64,000 bases of DNA from Neobacillus sp. PS3-12 (GCF_030915385.1 NZ_CP133268.1:5244001-5308000), one strand, 5' to 3'; shown: positions 17,503-26,986, counted from the first letter of the stretch. A program made the numbers and translations. Notes: generated from the letters alone by a model not told the origin.

Positions 17503-18378
17503 ATGAAAAATTTTAAACGGATGCATCCGCTTGTTTCGTTTTGCTATTATGTTGGTGCTATATCCTTAATGATTAACCTGCAGCATCCTATTTTTTTAGG
17601 GGCTGCTTTGCTTATCATCATTGCGATTAATTTTTTAGAAGATCGCCTAAAAGGATTAACACACTGGTTGTTTTTTATGATCACTACTGGGATTTTAATC
17701 ATTGTTCTTAACCCAATCTTTAATGAACGCGGCCGTCATGTATTATTTGAGATTTTTCAACATCGGATTACCTTGGAGGCCACAGTCTACGGGGTCATGA
17801 ACGCCCTTCTTATTATTGGAGTCATGGCACTGTTTGTTTCGTACAATGAGGTAATGTCACCAAATAAGCTTTTATACTTATTTTCAAAATTTCTGCCGCA
17901 ATTTGCTGTATTGTTGATGCTAACGCTTCGTTTTATCCCTTTGATGAAAAGAAGATTAGCTGAAATTTCTGAGATCCAAACGAGTAAGGGACTTTCGATG
18001 TTACATGGAAGATGGATGGATAAAGCAAAAACAGGTATACTTTATGTTCAGGTGCTGCTGGTGTATTCACTTGAAGAAGCGATTCAAACGGCAGATTCCA
18101 TGAAAGCGCGGGGATACGGTCATGGTAAACGTACATCATATGAGTATTTTATCTTTAAAAAAAGAGATCTTTTTGCGCTGCTTTATCTTCTTGTAGTTTT
18201 TTTGTTGGTATTAATAGGAAGGATGAAAGGGTATGGATATTTAACGATTTACCCCGTTATGGAGTCGACCTTAATCTCTCCCAGTGAATTCTTCTTTCTA
18301 TTTCTTTACCTTTTATTTTTAAGTTTTCCGCTTGTTGCGGGTGTGGGAGGATACGTCAGATGGCGGTTATCAAACTAG
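17503..18378 (+). CDS. ECF transporter transmembrane protein EcfT
   Basis: 291 aa with about five or six hydrophobic segments. The cytoplasmic coupling motif typical of EcfT is seen in QTADSMKARGYG (Ala-Arg-Gly). It links the two ATPase domains to the S component. It starts 12 bases after the lipoprotein and overlaps the ATPase gene by 19 bases, so this is a dedicated (group I) ECF transporter. Confidence 0.9.
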   Translation: MKNFKRMHPLVSFCYYVGAISLMINLQHPIFLGAALLIIIAINFLEDRLKGLTHWLFFMITTGILIIVLNPIFNERGRHVLFEIFQHRITLEATVYGVMNALLIIGVMALFVSYNEVMSPNKLLYLFSKFLPQFAVLLMLTLRFIPLMKRRLAEISEIQTSKGLSMLHGRWMDKAKTGILYVQVLLVYSLEEAIQTADSMKARGYGHGKRTSYEYFIFKKRDLFALLYLLVVFLLVLIGRMKGYGYLTIYPVMESTLISPSEFFFLFLYLLFLSFPLVAGVGGYVRWRLSN

Positions 18379-19994
18379 AAAATTATTCATTTACATATCC
18401 AGATGCAAATAAGCCAGCCATTGATCGTCTATCTCTCGAAGTAGAAAAAGGTCAATTTGTCGTACTTTTTGGGTCATCAGGTTCGGGAAAAAGCACATTA
18501 TTAAGATTATTAAAAAAGGAAATTCAACCGCATGGCAAACTTTCGGGAGAACTCTTTATAAATGGTTCATTAATTGATGATACTGCCGAACTCTCAAAAG
18601 AGATTGGCTTTGTTTTTCAAGACCCGGAAAATCAACTGGTAGCCGATGACGTTCTCCATGAACTCGTTTTTGGACTGGAAAATACGGGCCTTTCAACAAA
18701 TAAAATGAGAAGCAGATTGGCAGAAATGGTCCATTATTTTGGGGCCGAATCCCTCTTGCATCGAAAAACAAGTGAGCTATCGGGAGGAAAAAAACAACAA
18801 ATTAATCTGGCTTCCGTGCTTCTTATGCAGCCTGAAATTCTCTTGTTAGATGAACCAACATCACAACTTGACCCTGTAAGTGCTCGTGAATTTTTGGATA
18901 TGCTCATCAGGCTGAACGAAGAATTTGGCATGACCATTATTATGGCCGAACATCGGCTTGAGGAAGTATTTACTCTTGCAGATAAAATTGTCATGATGGA
19001 TAAAGGCCAAATTGTTCACGAGGGGAATCCGAGTGAGGTTTTGAAGAAACTATGGAATTCTCCGTTTCAAGACTATGTTCCAAGTATTCCAAGCTTATTT
19101 TTAACGATGAATGGTCAAGGGTCTCTCCCATTATCAGTGAGGGAAGGAAGAAACTGGATTCAACCATTCTCGTTTAAAAATAAACCTCTTAAACATATTC
19201 CTGAAAAGAAAGATGAAATCCTAAGAGCAAAAGAAGTTTCTTTTTATTATGAAAATAAAGCTGAAATGGTCTTAGATGATTTGAATTTCACGCTTAAAAA
19301 AGGAGAATTTTATGCTCTTTTAGGCGGTAATGGGTCCGGCAAATCAACGCTACTTAAACTTTTAGCAGGACTATTAAAACCACAGAATGGTAAAGTTTTT
19401 TTACAAGGAAAGCCATTAAAATCATGGAATCATAATGAGATCATTAAAAGAATTGCATACCTGCCACAAAATCCAAAACTACTTTTTATCCAGGACTCGC
19501 TTGAAAAGGAGCTGGATCAAACGATGAAAATGTGGGGGAATTATGATGGGCAACAAATGCAAAATATGCTGCAGAGATTCGGTCTCTCACATTTGCTTTC
19601 CCACCACCCTTATGATTTAAGCGGCGGTGAGATTCAAAAGGCGGCAATGGTTTGCTTGCTCATACGAAAGCCTGAAATCCTTCTGCTCGATGAGCCAACG
19701 AAAGGTTTGGACCCAATTTCGAAACATAACTTGGCTAATATCCTTCAAGAACTTACTAACCAAGGTATCACAATCTTGATGTCTACCCATGATGTGGAAT
19801 TCTCGGCTCTTTATTCATCCAAATGTGGGATGGTGTTTCAAGGGCAAATAACTTCTGAAGAAACCCCGGAAAACTTTTTTAGTGGGAATTTCTTTTATAC
19901 AACGATGATTCAAAGGCTTTTCCGCCTTATCCCAGAAAATCGGATTTTAACCGTGGAGGAGGCGGCCAGCTTATGCACATTCATCGAATCCTAA
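18360..19994 (+). CDS. Fused ECF ATPase (EcfA-EcfA')
   Basis: 544 aa containing two complete ABC ATPase domains. Walker A: GSSGSGKST (about 38-46) and GGNGSGKST (about 323). Signatures: LSGGKKQQ and LSGGEIQK. Walker B: LLLDEPTSQLD and LLLDEPTKGLD. Both sites look catalytically complete. The fusion replaces the usual pair of separate ATPases. The start overlaps ecfT and has GGGAGGA upstream; the end overlaps the S-component gene. Confidence 0.95.
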   Translation: MAVIKLENYSFTYPDANKPAIDRLSLEVEKGQFVVLFGSSGSGKSTLLRLLKKEIQPHGKLSGELFINGSLIDDTAELSKEIGFVFQDPENQLVADDVLHELVFGLENTGLSTNKMRSRLAEMVHYFGAESLLHRKTSELSGGKKQQINLASVLLMQPEILLLDEPTSQLDPVSAREFLDMLIRLNEEFGMTIIMAEHRLEEVFTLADKIVMMDKGQIVHEGNPSEVLKKLWNSPFQDYVPSIPSLFLTMNGQGSLPLSVREGRNWIQPFSFKNKPLKHIPEKKDEILRAKEVSFYYENKAEMVLDDLNFTLKKGEFYALLGGNGSGKSTLLKLLAGLLKPQNGKVFLQGKPLKSWNHNEIIKRIAYLPQNPKLLFIQDSLEKELDQTMKMWGNYDGQQMQNMLQRFGLSHLLSHHPYDLSGGEIQKAAMVCLLIRKPEILLLDEPTKGLDPISKHNLANILQELTNQGITILMSTHDVEFSALYSSKCGMVFQGQITSEETPENFFSGNFFYTTMIQRLFRLIPENRILTVEEAASLCTFIES

Positions 19995-20671
19995 AAAACA
20001 TCCTATTATTTATTTTGCTGGCAGTTATTTTATGTTTGTCATTAATCTGGCAGAATCATTATATTGGCTTGAGTATTTGTTTTGTTGTTGTCTCGATGGT
20101 ATTTCTCCTCTATCGGTTTGAAAAAAGAAAGATTGAAGCAGGGGAACTTGTCCTGTTAGCAGTTCTTGCTGCTATTGCAGCAGTTGGCAGAGTTCCGTTT
20201 GCGAGTATTCCCAGTGTTCAGCCAACAACCTTTGTGATATTGATGTCAGGTTTTGTTTTTGGAGCAGAGAGTGGCTTTGTCATTGGCGCTACCGCAGCGC
20301 TTGCTTCCAATATGATTTTAGGTCAGGGCCCGTGGACGCCTTGGCAAATGGCAGCTTGGGGATTGGTAGGATTTACTGCGGGTCTGCTTCGTCATACTTC
20401 ATTTATGAAAAGAACTTGGGGGAGAATAATTTTTGGAATTGTTTGGGGCTTTTTATTTGGCTGGATCATGAATATCTGGGGCTTTTTCTCTTTCGCACAA
20501 TCTGAAGGAACAATGTCGATTAAGGCACTTATTTCCTATTTTGCTGCAAGTTCTCTGTTTGATTCCATGCACGCGATTTCGAATATCTTCTTTTTACTCA
20601 TATTTGGTAATATTTGGATAAAAAACTTATCCAGGTTTAAAAAAAAATATGGTTTATTTGATGAAAAATAA
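19973..20671 (+). CDS. cbrT: ECF transporter S component, CbrT-like (cobalamin)
   Basis: 232 aa with about six membrane segments. It has the motif pattern SVQPTTFVILMSGFVFG and GPWTPWQMAAWGLVGF found in S components of the CbrT type, which bind cobalamin. The start overlaps the ATPase gene by 22 bases. The riboswitch at the head of the operon supports the substrate call; without it I would say only 'ECF substrate-specific component'. Confidence 0.75.
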   Translation: MHIHRILKNILLFILLAVILCLSLIWQNHYIGLSICFVVVSMVFLLYRFEKRKIEAGELVLLAVLAAIAAVGRVPFASIPSVQPTTFVILMSGFVFGAESGFVIGATAALASNMILGQGPWTPWQMAAWGLVGFTAGLLRHTSFMKRTWGRIIFGIVWGFLFGWIMNIWGFFSFAQSEGTMSIKALISYFAASSLFDSMHAISNIFFLLIFGNIWIKNLSRFKKKYGLFDEK

Positions 20672-20705
20672 AAACTCCTTCCAGATTGTTGTTTGGAAGG
20701 AGTTT
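20671..20705. terminator. Bidirectional terminator between the ECF operon and the PBP gene
   Basis: A perfect 13-bp stem (AAAACTCCTTCCA with TGGAAGGAGTTTT) with A and T flanks. Confidence 0.9.
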
Positions 20706-20709
20706 TTTC

Positions 20710-22812
20710 TTAATGGTTGAGACCTTGTAATTTTTGGATGAGGGTATCAACGCTTCTGCCAAGGTTATGGAGTGTTTGATTTATTCCCTCTTTCCATGTT
20801 GGTGCTTGTTCTTTAATTGTTTGTCCTATTTTTTTAGCATTATCTTGTAATTGCTGACTGATTTTTGCTGCTTGCTCCTGAATCACTTTTTGAGTCTGGT
20901 TTTTATTAGCAAGCTGAGTATTAATAGAATCTACTTCAAAGTTAGCATGCTTTACATAAGGAAGACCTGATTGCATGATCTCTCGAAATAGAGGTACTAC
21001 GTTGGCTGAACTGCTGCTAGGTAAATAATGCTCCCGATCGGTTTGGTCATATCCCATCCAGACAGCACCGACAAGGTCCGATGTATAGCCTGCCATCCAC
21101 TGGTCCTTCGTTCCGTTTATTTCTGGAAATGGAAGCTGTGTAGAGCCAGTTTTTCCGGCTATCTGGACACCATTAATATGGGCGCTTTTTCCTGTTCCAG
21201 TTTCGACGACATTCAAGAGCATGGATGTCATTTTATTGGTAACGGACTTGGAAGTTACCTTTGTTGTTTTTTCTTTATGCTCTGCGATAACATTTCCTGT
21301 AGGCCCAACAATCTTTGTTATCAAGTGGCTATCCTCACGCTTTCCGCCATTGGGAAATGTGGAAAAAGCATCTGCAAGCTGCAGCGGTGAGATTCCTTTA
21401 CTCATTCCGCCTAGAGCAATAGCAAGGTTTTTATCTTCTTTCTGAACGGGTATACCAAAACGTTTTAAGGCTGCTATTCCCTTATCCAACCCAATCTCAT
21501 TTAACAGCCATACAGCTGGAACGTTAAGTGATTCCTCTACAGCTTTATACATTGGTACTTGTCCGGCATACGTCCGCGTGTAATTTTCAGGCTTATAAGT
21601 GCCAAATGAAATAGGCTGGTCTACCAGCTCTGAGGAATAATCATAGCCTTGTTCAAGTGCAGGGGTGTATACTGCAAGAGGCTTCATTGTTGAACCCGGC
21701 TGCGCCGTTAACTGGGTCGCACGATTATACCCCCGAAAGACATGCTCTCCCCGTCCGCCGACCAGCGCACGAACACCGCCAGAAGTCGAATCCATTAAAA
21801 CCGCTCCGCTTTGAACCAGCTTGCCGCCACGGCCTGTTGGAAACAAGTAATTCTTGCTATACACTTTTTCAAGTCCTGATTGCATGTTTTGGTCTAATTC
21901 AGTATATATTCGATAACCCCTAGTAAGAATTTCATCCTGGGTCAAGCCATATTTAGAAATGGCTTCATTTAGGACTGCGTCAACATAGTATGGGTACTTT
22001 CGGTCAAAATTACTTCCTCCGCCGTCACGAAGCTGAATTTTCTCTTTAATTGCACTAGAATATTCCTCTTCCGTGATCATTCCCAGTTCTTTCATTTTTG
22101 CTAAAACCACATTTCTTCGTTTCATCGCTAAGTCATAATGCTGATAAGGGTCGAGTGAGTTAGGTGCATGCAGTAATCCTGCAAGCATTGCCGCTTCACT
22201 TATCGTTACATCATTGATATTTTTCGCAAAATATTTCTTTGATGCATTACCAATTCCCCATGCACCGCTGCCAAAATAAACTTGGTTTAAATACATTTGC
22301 AGTATTTCATCTTTTGTGTAAACTTTATCAAGCTTAACAGCTAAAAATAATTCTTCCGCTTTTCGCTTGTAAGTGCGTTCTGGTGAGAGCAAAGCATTTT
22401 TCGCCAACTGCTGGGTCAAGGTACTTCCGCCCGCGGTAACATGACCTGCAAATAGATTCCCGAAAAAGGCACGGGCAATACCACGGATATCAAATCCGCC
22501 ATGTTGATAGAAACGCTCATCCTCAATTGCTACCACAGCATTAGGAACATATTTAGGTACATCTTTAATCGATATCCCTGATATCCGATTTGTTGCCACA
22601 TTACTGGCAACCGCTCCATTCTTATCATATATAACAGTGGGCTGACTTAATCCTTCTTTTAGGGACTGGACATTGGCCCTGCTGGCTAACCAGCCAAAAT
22701 AAGAAATCGTACCAAGGAAGAATACAAGAACGATTAATAATAGTATTTGAGTTAAATGTTTCTTTTTCCAAAAACGTACAAACCAACTCCACAATGGAGA
22801 AAGGATACTCAT
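20710..22812 (-). CDS. Class A penicillin-binding protein (PbpF-like)
   Basis: 700 aa bifunctional peptidoglycan synthase. A cytoplasmic start and one transmembrane helix (about 22-44) are followed by the transglycosylase domain (EDERFYQHGGFD with the catalytic Glu about residue 98; GGSTLTQQLAKN) and the transpeptidase domain with PGSTMKP (about 372), SLN and AGKTGS (about 553). A Gln/Lys-rich tail of about 70 residues follows. It polymerises and crosslinks glycan strands outside the membrane. Layout and length match B. subtilis PbpF, a sporulation-linked PBP, but the paralogue is not certain. AAGGAG precedes the ATG. Confidence 0.9.
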   Translation of the reverse strand: MSILSPLWSWFVRFWKKKHLTQILLLIVLVFFLGTISYFGWLASRANVQSLKEGLSQPTVIYDKNGAVASNVATNRISGISIKDVPKYVPNAVVAIEDERFYQHGGFDIRGIARAFFGNLFAGHVTAGGSTLTQQLAKNALLSPERTYKRKAEELFLAVKLDKVYTKDEILQMYLNQVYFGSGAWGIGNASKKYFAKNINDVTISEAAMLAGLLHAPNSLDPYQHYDLAMKRRNVVLAKMKELGMITEEEYSSAIKEKIQLRDGGGSNFDRKYPYYVDAVLNEAISKYGLTQDEILTRGYRIYTELDQNMQSGLEKVYSKNYLFPTGRGGKLVQSGAVLMDSTSGGVRALVGGRGEHVFRGYNRATQLTAQPGSTMKPLAVYTPALEQGYDYSSELVDQPISFGTYKPENYTRTYAGQVPMYKAVEESLNVPAVWLLNEIGLDKGIAALKRFGIPVQKEDKNLAIALGGMSKGISPLQLADAFSTFPNGGKREDSHLITKIVGPTGNVIAEHKEKTTKVTSKSVTNKMTSMLLNVVETGTGKSAHINGVQIAGKTGSTQLPFPEINGTKDQWMAGYTSDLVGAVWMGYDQTDREHYLPSSSSANVVPLFREIMQSGLPYVKHANFEVDSINTQLANKNQTQKVIQEQAAKISQQLQDNAKKIGQTIKEQAPTWKEGINQTLHNLGRSVDTLIQKLQGLNH

Positions 22813-23025
22813 ATGGATCTCCTTACCTTTAGTAAAAATTTAATCGTTATCCATTATAAATTTATTTTTAAAAAAAGACCACTGATACCTACTTAACTTA
22901 AAGTGGAACCAAAGCTCCAGGCCAAGAATACCAAAAACAAAAATTATCTTTAGGTTGTACAACCGATTGATAGTTCCCGCATATATTATACAAACAAATA
23001 TAGTAACATAAGGAGAGGGAGAGGA

Positions 23026-23292
23026 TTGATTAACTGGAAAGTACGATTTCAAAATAAGAGTTGGGTAGTTGCATTTATTTCCCAGCTTCTTCTCGTTGCA
23101 CAGGTTATCATTGCAGGGTTAAACTCGTTGGGAGTGGTCCACTTCCAATTAACCGACAAAACCATAAATGACGTTATTTCCTGTGCAAATGGTTTGTTTA
23201 TTGTTTTATCCATGCTTGGAATTGTTCAAGACCCTACCACAAAAGGGCTTGGTGATAGTGAGCATGCCTTAAAATACGAAAAACCCAAATAA
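23026..23292 (+). CDS. Phage-type holin, phi-LC3/XhlB-like
   Basis: 88 aa, TTG start after a purine-rich AGGAGAGGGAGAGG. There are two hydrophobic segments (WVVAFISQLLLVAQVIIAG and GLFIVLSMLGIV) with a short polar turn, then the motif DPTTKGLGDS typical of the phi-LC3 holin family. Holins make membrane holes that release a lysin. No lysin or other phage gene is next to it; the neighbours are the PBP gene (divergent) and the thiamine operon. It could be a domesticated holin. Confidence 0.8.
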   Translation: MINWKVRFQNKSWVVAFISQLLLVAQVIIAGLNSLGVVHFQLTDKTINDVISCANGLFIVLSMLGIVQDPTTKGLGDSEHALKYEKPK

Positions 23293-23359
23293 TTCTGGTT
23301 TTCTCTTTACGAATGAAAAAAGTAGAGCTATGATTATTTTGTTAAAATAAATGGAGTAA

Positions 23360-23454
23360 ACTACTAGGGGTGCCTTTTTCGGGCTGAGAAGAAAGCGGTA
23401 TGCTTTTTAACCCTTCTAACCTGATCTGGATTATCCCAGCGTAGGAAAGTAGTG
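23360..23454 (+). promoter_or_regulatory. thiM: TPP riboswitch (thi box)
   Basis: Shows the THI core: ACTAGGGGTGCC, GGGCTGAGA, ACCCTTCTAACCTGATCTGG and CGTAGGAAAGTAGT. The ACTACT start pairs with AGTAGT at the end. It should repress thiM-thiD-thiE when thiamine pyrophosphate is abundant. I do not see an obvious terminator between the aptamer and thiM, so the read-out may be translational. Confidence 0.96.
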
Positions 23455-23535
23455 AAAAACAATGTTCACTAAACTTTCTGGCTAGGTTCTTCTTCGAATC
23501 TGGCCTATTACAATTTTACCTTTGGAGGAATAGGA

Positions 23536-24345
23536 ATGGACAATCATTCAGTAAGTCAAACTTTAATAAAGATTAGAGAAGTGAACCCACTTGTACATAA
23601 CATTACCAATACGGTTGTAACGAATTTTACTGCAAACGGACTTTTGGCAATGGGGGCTTCACCTGTCATGGCGTTTGCAGCAGAAGAAGTTGCCGATATG
23701 GCTAAAATTGCAGGGGCATTAGTTTTAAATATTGGGACTCTTACTAGTTTAGTCGTTGATGCAATGATTATTGCCGGGAAGTCCGCTAACGAAAATGGGG
23801 TACCCGTTATTTTGGATCCTGTAGGTGCAGGAGCAACACCCTACCGAACAGAAACAGTTAAACGAATTTTAAGTGAAGTAAAAATTTCTGTTTTACGAGG
23901 AAATGCTTCTGAAATTGCCAATGTAGCAGGAATTCAAACAGAGACAAAAGGAGTGGACGCCGGCCAGGTTCAAGGAAATATGATTGAACTTGCTGTCCAA
24001 ACGGCAAAAACATTCAATATAGTGGTGGTCATTACTGGAAAAGAAGACATCGTTTCCGATGGAAAAGAAACCTATATTGTCCGTAATGGACATCCGCTTC
24101 TTACAAAGGTAACAGGTACAGGATGTTTATTAACTTCTATTATCGGTGTCTTTACTGCAGTTGAAAAGGACTATGTAAAAGCAGCTGTAGCCGCATTAAC
24201 CTTTTATGGTGTAACAGCGGAGATGGCCGCTAGAGAAACGGTTGACAAAGGACCTGGAAGTTTCCAAATTGAATTATTGGACAAACTCTCCCAGGTTTCT
24301 GAAAATGAAATAAATCAATATGGGAGTTTTGAAAAAGTTGTATAA
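23536..24345 (+). CDS. thiM: Hydroxyethylthiazole kinase ThiM
   Basis: 269 aa ribokinase-fold enzyme. N-terminal substrate loop PLVHNITNTVVTNFTANGLL, ATP-site DPVGAGATPYR and the catalytic-loop motif TGTGCLLTS are intact. It phosphorylates thiazole alcohol for thiamine salvage. First gene after the TPP riboswitch, RBS GGAGG; thiD follows 15 bases later. Confidence 0.97.
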   Translation: MDNHSVSQTLIKIREVNPLVHNITNTVVTNFTANGLLAMGASPVMAFAAEEVADMAKIAGALVLNIGTLTSLVVDAMIIAGKSANENGVPVILDPVGAGATPYRTETVKRILSEVKISVLRGNASEIANVAGIQTETKGVDAGQVQGNMIELAVQTAKTFNIVVVITGKEDIVSDGKETYIVRNGHPLLTKVTGTGCLLTSIIGVFTAVEKDYVKAAVAALTFYGVTAEMAARETVDKGPGSFQIELLDKLSQVSENEINQYGSFEKVV

Positions 24346-24360
24346 AGAGGAGCATATAAA

Positions 24361-25182
24361 ATGACCGTAAAAAAAGCACTAACAATTGCAGGTTCAGATA
24401 GCGGCGGAGGAGCGGGGATCCAAGCAGATTTAAAAACCTTCCAGGAATTAGGCGTCTTTGGCATGTCAGCCTTAACAGCAGTTACCGCCCAAAATACCCT
24501 TGGGGTACAAGCGGTATATCCGATGTCAGCTGAAGCTGTTGAAAAACAAATAGAGTCAATTGGGGAAGATTTAGGTACCGACGCATTAAAAACGGGCATG
24601 CTTTTTAATGCTGAAATTATTGAGGCTGTTGCGGGTAAGATAAAACAATTTCATTGGGGTAAGGTTGTAGTTGACCCAGTAATGATCGCAAAAGGAGGAG
24701 CCTCGTTGCTCCAAAACGAGGCGGTCAATGCTTTGAAAAAATACCTTATGCCAATATCACTGATTATTACGCCAAATATTCCCGAGGCTGAGGTTTTAAC
24801 AGGCATGTCTATTTTAACAATGGACGATAAAAGAGAAGCGGCAAAAAAATTGCTTGATCTAGGGGTAAAAAATGTAGTGATTAAAGGCGGCCATGATGAG
24901 CAAACAAATGAAGCTGTAGACGTTTTATATGATGGGCAAGAATTGTTTTATTTTACCTCAAACAGGGTCGAGACAAAAAATACTCATGGCACTGGCTGTA
25001 CATTTTCAGCAGCCATCACTGCAGAACTCGCAAAAGGCTCTTCCATCTATGACGCCGTTGCAACAGCCAAGAACTTTATTCAAGCAGCGATTGAATTCGA
25101 TCTGGGAATTGGTTCAGGTCACGGACCTACGAATCATTGGGCATTTAATCAAAAAAGGGGTAAAAAACTGTGGCAAGAATAG
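24361..25182 (+). CDS. thiD: HMP/HMP-P kinase ThiD
   Basis: 273 aa. GSDSGGGAGIQADLKTF at residues 9-25 and HGTGCTFSAAI near the C-terminus mark the ThiD kinase, which phosphorylates hydroxymethylpyrimidine twice to HMP-PP. Pyridoxal kinase activity is known in some relatives. It sits between thiM and thiE and overlaps thiE by 13 bases. Confidence 0.96.
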   Translation: MTVKKALTIAGSDSGGGAGIQADLKTFQELGVFGMSALTAVTAQNTLGVQAVYPMSAEAVEKQIESIGEDLGTDALKTGMLFNAEIIEAVAGKIKQFHWGKVVVDPVMIAKGGASLLQNEAVNALKKYLMPISLIITPNIPEAEVLTGMSILTMDDKREAAKKLLDLGVKNVVIKGGHDEQTNEAVDVLYDGQELFYFTSNRVETKNTHGTGCTFSAAITAELAKGSSIYDAVATAKNFIQAAIEFDLGIGSGHGPTNHWAFNQKRGKKLWQE

Positions 25183-25826
25183 ATTCACAACAACTAAGAG
25201 ACGTTCTAAAGGTCTATTTTATTTCTGGTAGTATCAATTGCCATAAAAATCCGACTGAAGTATTAGAAGATGCAATTAAAGGCGGAATCACGATTTTTCA
25301 ATTTCGGGAGAAAGGCCTTGGTGCATTGGCAGGTTCTCAAAAATACGATTTAGCAAGAGAATTAAAAGCACTTTGCCGCAAAAATAGTGTACCATTTATC
25401 GTAAACGATGATATTGAATTAGCACTCGAACTGGGTGCAGATGGTGTACATATCGGTCAAGAAGATGAAGCGGTTGGAGAGGTTCGCAAAAAAATTGGCG
25501 ACAAAATTCTGGGCGTTTCCGCCCATACTTTAGCAGAGGTTGATCATGCAATTCAGAATGGGGCTGATTATCTTGGAATAGGACCTATTTTTCCTACTTC
25601 AACAAAAGAAGATGCCAAAGCAGCAGCAGGTACTAAGCTAATCGAAGACCTTCGAGCAAAGGGCTATGACATTCCTATTGTAGGAATAGGCGGAATTAAG
25701 GTTGAGAATTCCAGGTCTGTTATTCAAGCTGGAGCTGACGGAGTTTCTGTGATCACCGCTATTAGTCTTGCCGATGATATCATCGGAACAACAACAAAAC
25801 TAAAAAACGAAGTAGTATTCCAATAA
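25170..25826 (+). CDS. thiE: Thiamine phosphate synthase ThiE
   Basis: 218 aa TIM barrel. Motifs FQFREKG, VNDDIELA, GADGVHIGQED and GPIFPTSTKEDA are as expected. It joins HMP-PP and thiazole phosphate to thiamine phosphate. GTG start with AAAGGGG (25154-25160) 9 bases before, inside the end of thiD, so the two are probably translationally coupled. Confidence 0.97.
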   Translation: MARIDSQQLRDVLKVYFISGSINCHKNPTEVLEDAIKGGITIFQFREKGLGALAGSQKYDLARELKALCRKNSVPFIVNDDIELALELGADGVHIGQEDEAVGEVRKKIGDKILGVSAHTLAEVDHAIQNGADYLGIGPIFPTSTKEDAKAAAGTKLIEDLRAKGYDIPIVGIGGIKVENSRSVIQAGADGVSVITAISLADDIIGTTTKLKNEVVFQ

Positions 25827-25832
25827 AATTCC

Positions 25833-25870
25833 AAAAATCCATTCTGTTATATAGGCAGAATGGATTTTTT
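25833..25870 (+). terminator. Terminator of the thi operon
   Basis: A long perfect stem (AAAATCCATTCTG with CAGAATGGATTTT) is followed by T residues. Confidence 0.9.
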
Positions 25871-25940
25871 GTAGTAAGATATTCCTAAAATTCATATAAA
25901 TTAGAATGGAAAAATAATTCCTGTGAATGAAGGTGAGAAT

Positions 25941-26699
25941 TTGTTAAGACTAGACCATTTTGTGATACATATTGATCATGATCCAATAAAGTTGAATGAA
26001 TTAAAGCTGCAGCTTGAAGAATATGATATTCCGTTTGACCCGGAAAAGGGAAAGGGAACAAGTGGTTTTAAAGTCGCTAACCTTTGGATTGGTGACCAAT
26101 ATCTCGAATTTCCGTATTTAAAAAAAGTTGACGGCGGCGGATGGAAGCAAGAGTGGGTACATCAATATAATTGTGGAAAAAGAGGAATCTTTGGACTTTG
26201 CTTGTACACAGATGCTCTAGACGAAATAAAACAGGAATTATTAGAACGTGGCCTTGAATTAGAAGGTCCCGAAAGAGTGACCTTTAAAATGTTTGGCGGT
26301 CTATTAAAGAAAAGCTTGCCGTTTAGGATGATCTATACAAAACCAATACCGAACAGTGACTTGCAAATTATGTTTTTACAAATGGATGATCAAAAAAAAT
26401 TTCAATTTACGAGAAAATACATGATGAAACCTAATACAGAGGAGATTGGAATTGTTTCCATCAACGAAGCATTTGTTATGAAAGATTTTTCCGATGAAGA
26501 ATGGGTGTTTATAACCAAAGTTTTTCCTAAATTAAAGGGAACCCGTAATAAACAGACGTTGGATATGGGTGAAACTAAACTTCATTTTGTGCAAGATCCA
26601 AAACATCAATTGTCTGTTGATTTAAAGGCCAAAGCAAATAATAAAAACTACGAAAATATAGAAATTGAGATTGAAAATGTTCGACTTTTAATTGGATAA
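25941..26699 (+). CDS. VOC (glyoxalase-like) superfamily protein
   Basis: About 252 aa. I chose TTG at 25941 because AAGGTG (25930-25935) is 5 bases upstream and the VOC fold begins immediately (LRLDHFVIHI); a GTG at 25923 has no visible RBS. The N-terminal half resembles the glyoxalase-like_3 type of VOC domain seen in Bacillus proteins; the second half (about 150-250) is a weaker, similar beta-rich segment. No substrate or metal ligands can be assigned with confidence. Single gene. Confidence 0.7.
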   Translation: MLRLDHFVIHIDHDPIKLNELKLQLEEYDIPFDPEKGKGTSGFKVANLWIGDQYLEFPYLKKVDGGGWKQEWVHQYNCGKRGIFGLCLYTDALDEIKQELLERGLELEGPERVTFKMFGGLLKKSLPFRMIYTKPIPNSDLQIMFLQMDDQKKFQFTRKYMMKPNTEEIGIVSINEAFVMKDFSDEEWVFITKVFPKLKGTRNKQTLDMGETKLHFVQDPKHQLSVDLKAKANNKNYENIEIEIENVRLLIG

Positions 26700-26706
26700 A
26701 TGGAAC

Positions 26707-26745
26707 ATAAAAAGCTTGAGGATTGTATTTCCTCAAGCTTTTTAT
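26707..26745. terminator. Bidirectional terminator
   Basis: A perfect 16-bp stem (26707-26722 with 26730-26745) between the convergent VOC gene and the small membrane protein gene. Confidence 0.9.
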
Positions 26746-26746
26746 G

Positions 26747-26986
26747 TTAATTTTTGTTAGAAGAAGTTTTTGCCTTTTTATTAACCAGGTACATAATGAT
26801 AGGTTTTAAAATCAGTATAGAAATGAAAACAAAAACGATGAAAAGTTCGGATGGATCAGAAACCTCAAAAGGTTTGCGTAAGTTCGGCAATGCCTGATTG
26901 AAATTGGACCCCATAATTAAATCAAGCATAAGAATGAGGGACATCAAGGAGACCAACAATAGAAGAAAGATAAAAAATATTTTCAT
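26747..26986 (-). CDS. Small two-helix membrane protein, unknown
   Basis: 79 aa with hydrophobic segments at residues 2-25 and 48-68, joined by a polar loop, and a Lys-rich tail (VNKKAKTSSNKN). AGGTGAG precedes the ATG on the minus strand. I do not recognise a family. It is divergent from the germinant receptor operon. Confidence 0.7.
   Translation of the reverse strand: MKIFFIFLLLLVSLMSLILMLDLIMGSNFNQALPNLRKPFEVSDPSELFIVFVFISILILKPIIMYLVNKKAKTSSNKN

Noticed and set aside
22840..23052. 70-codon minus-strand frame between the PBP and holin genes
   Set aside because: No RBS and it covers the promoter/RBS region of the divergent genes.
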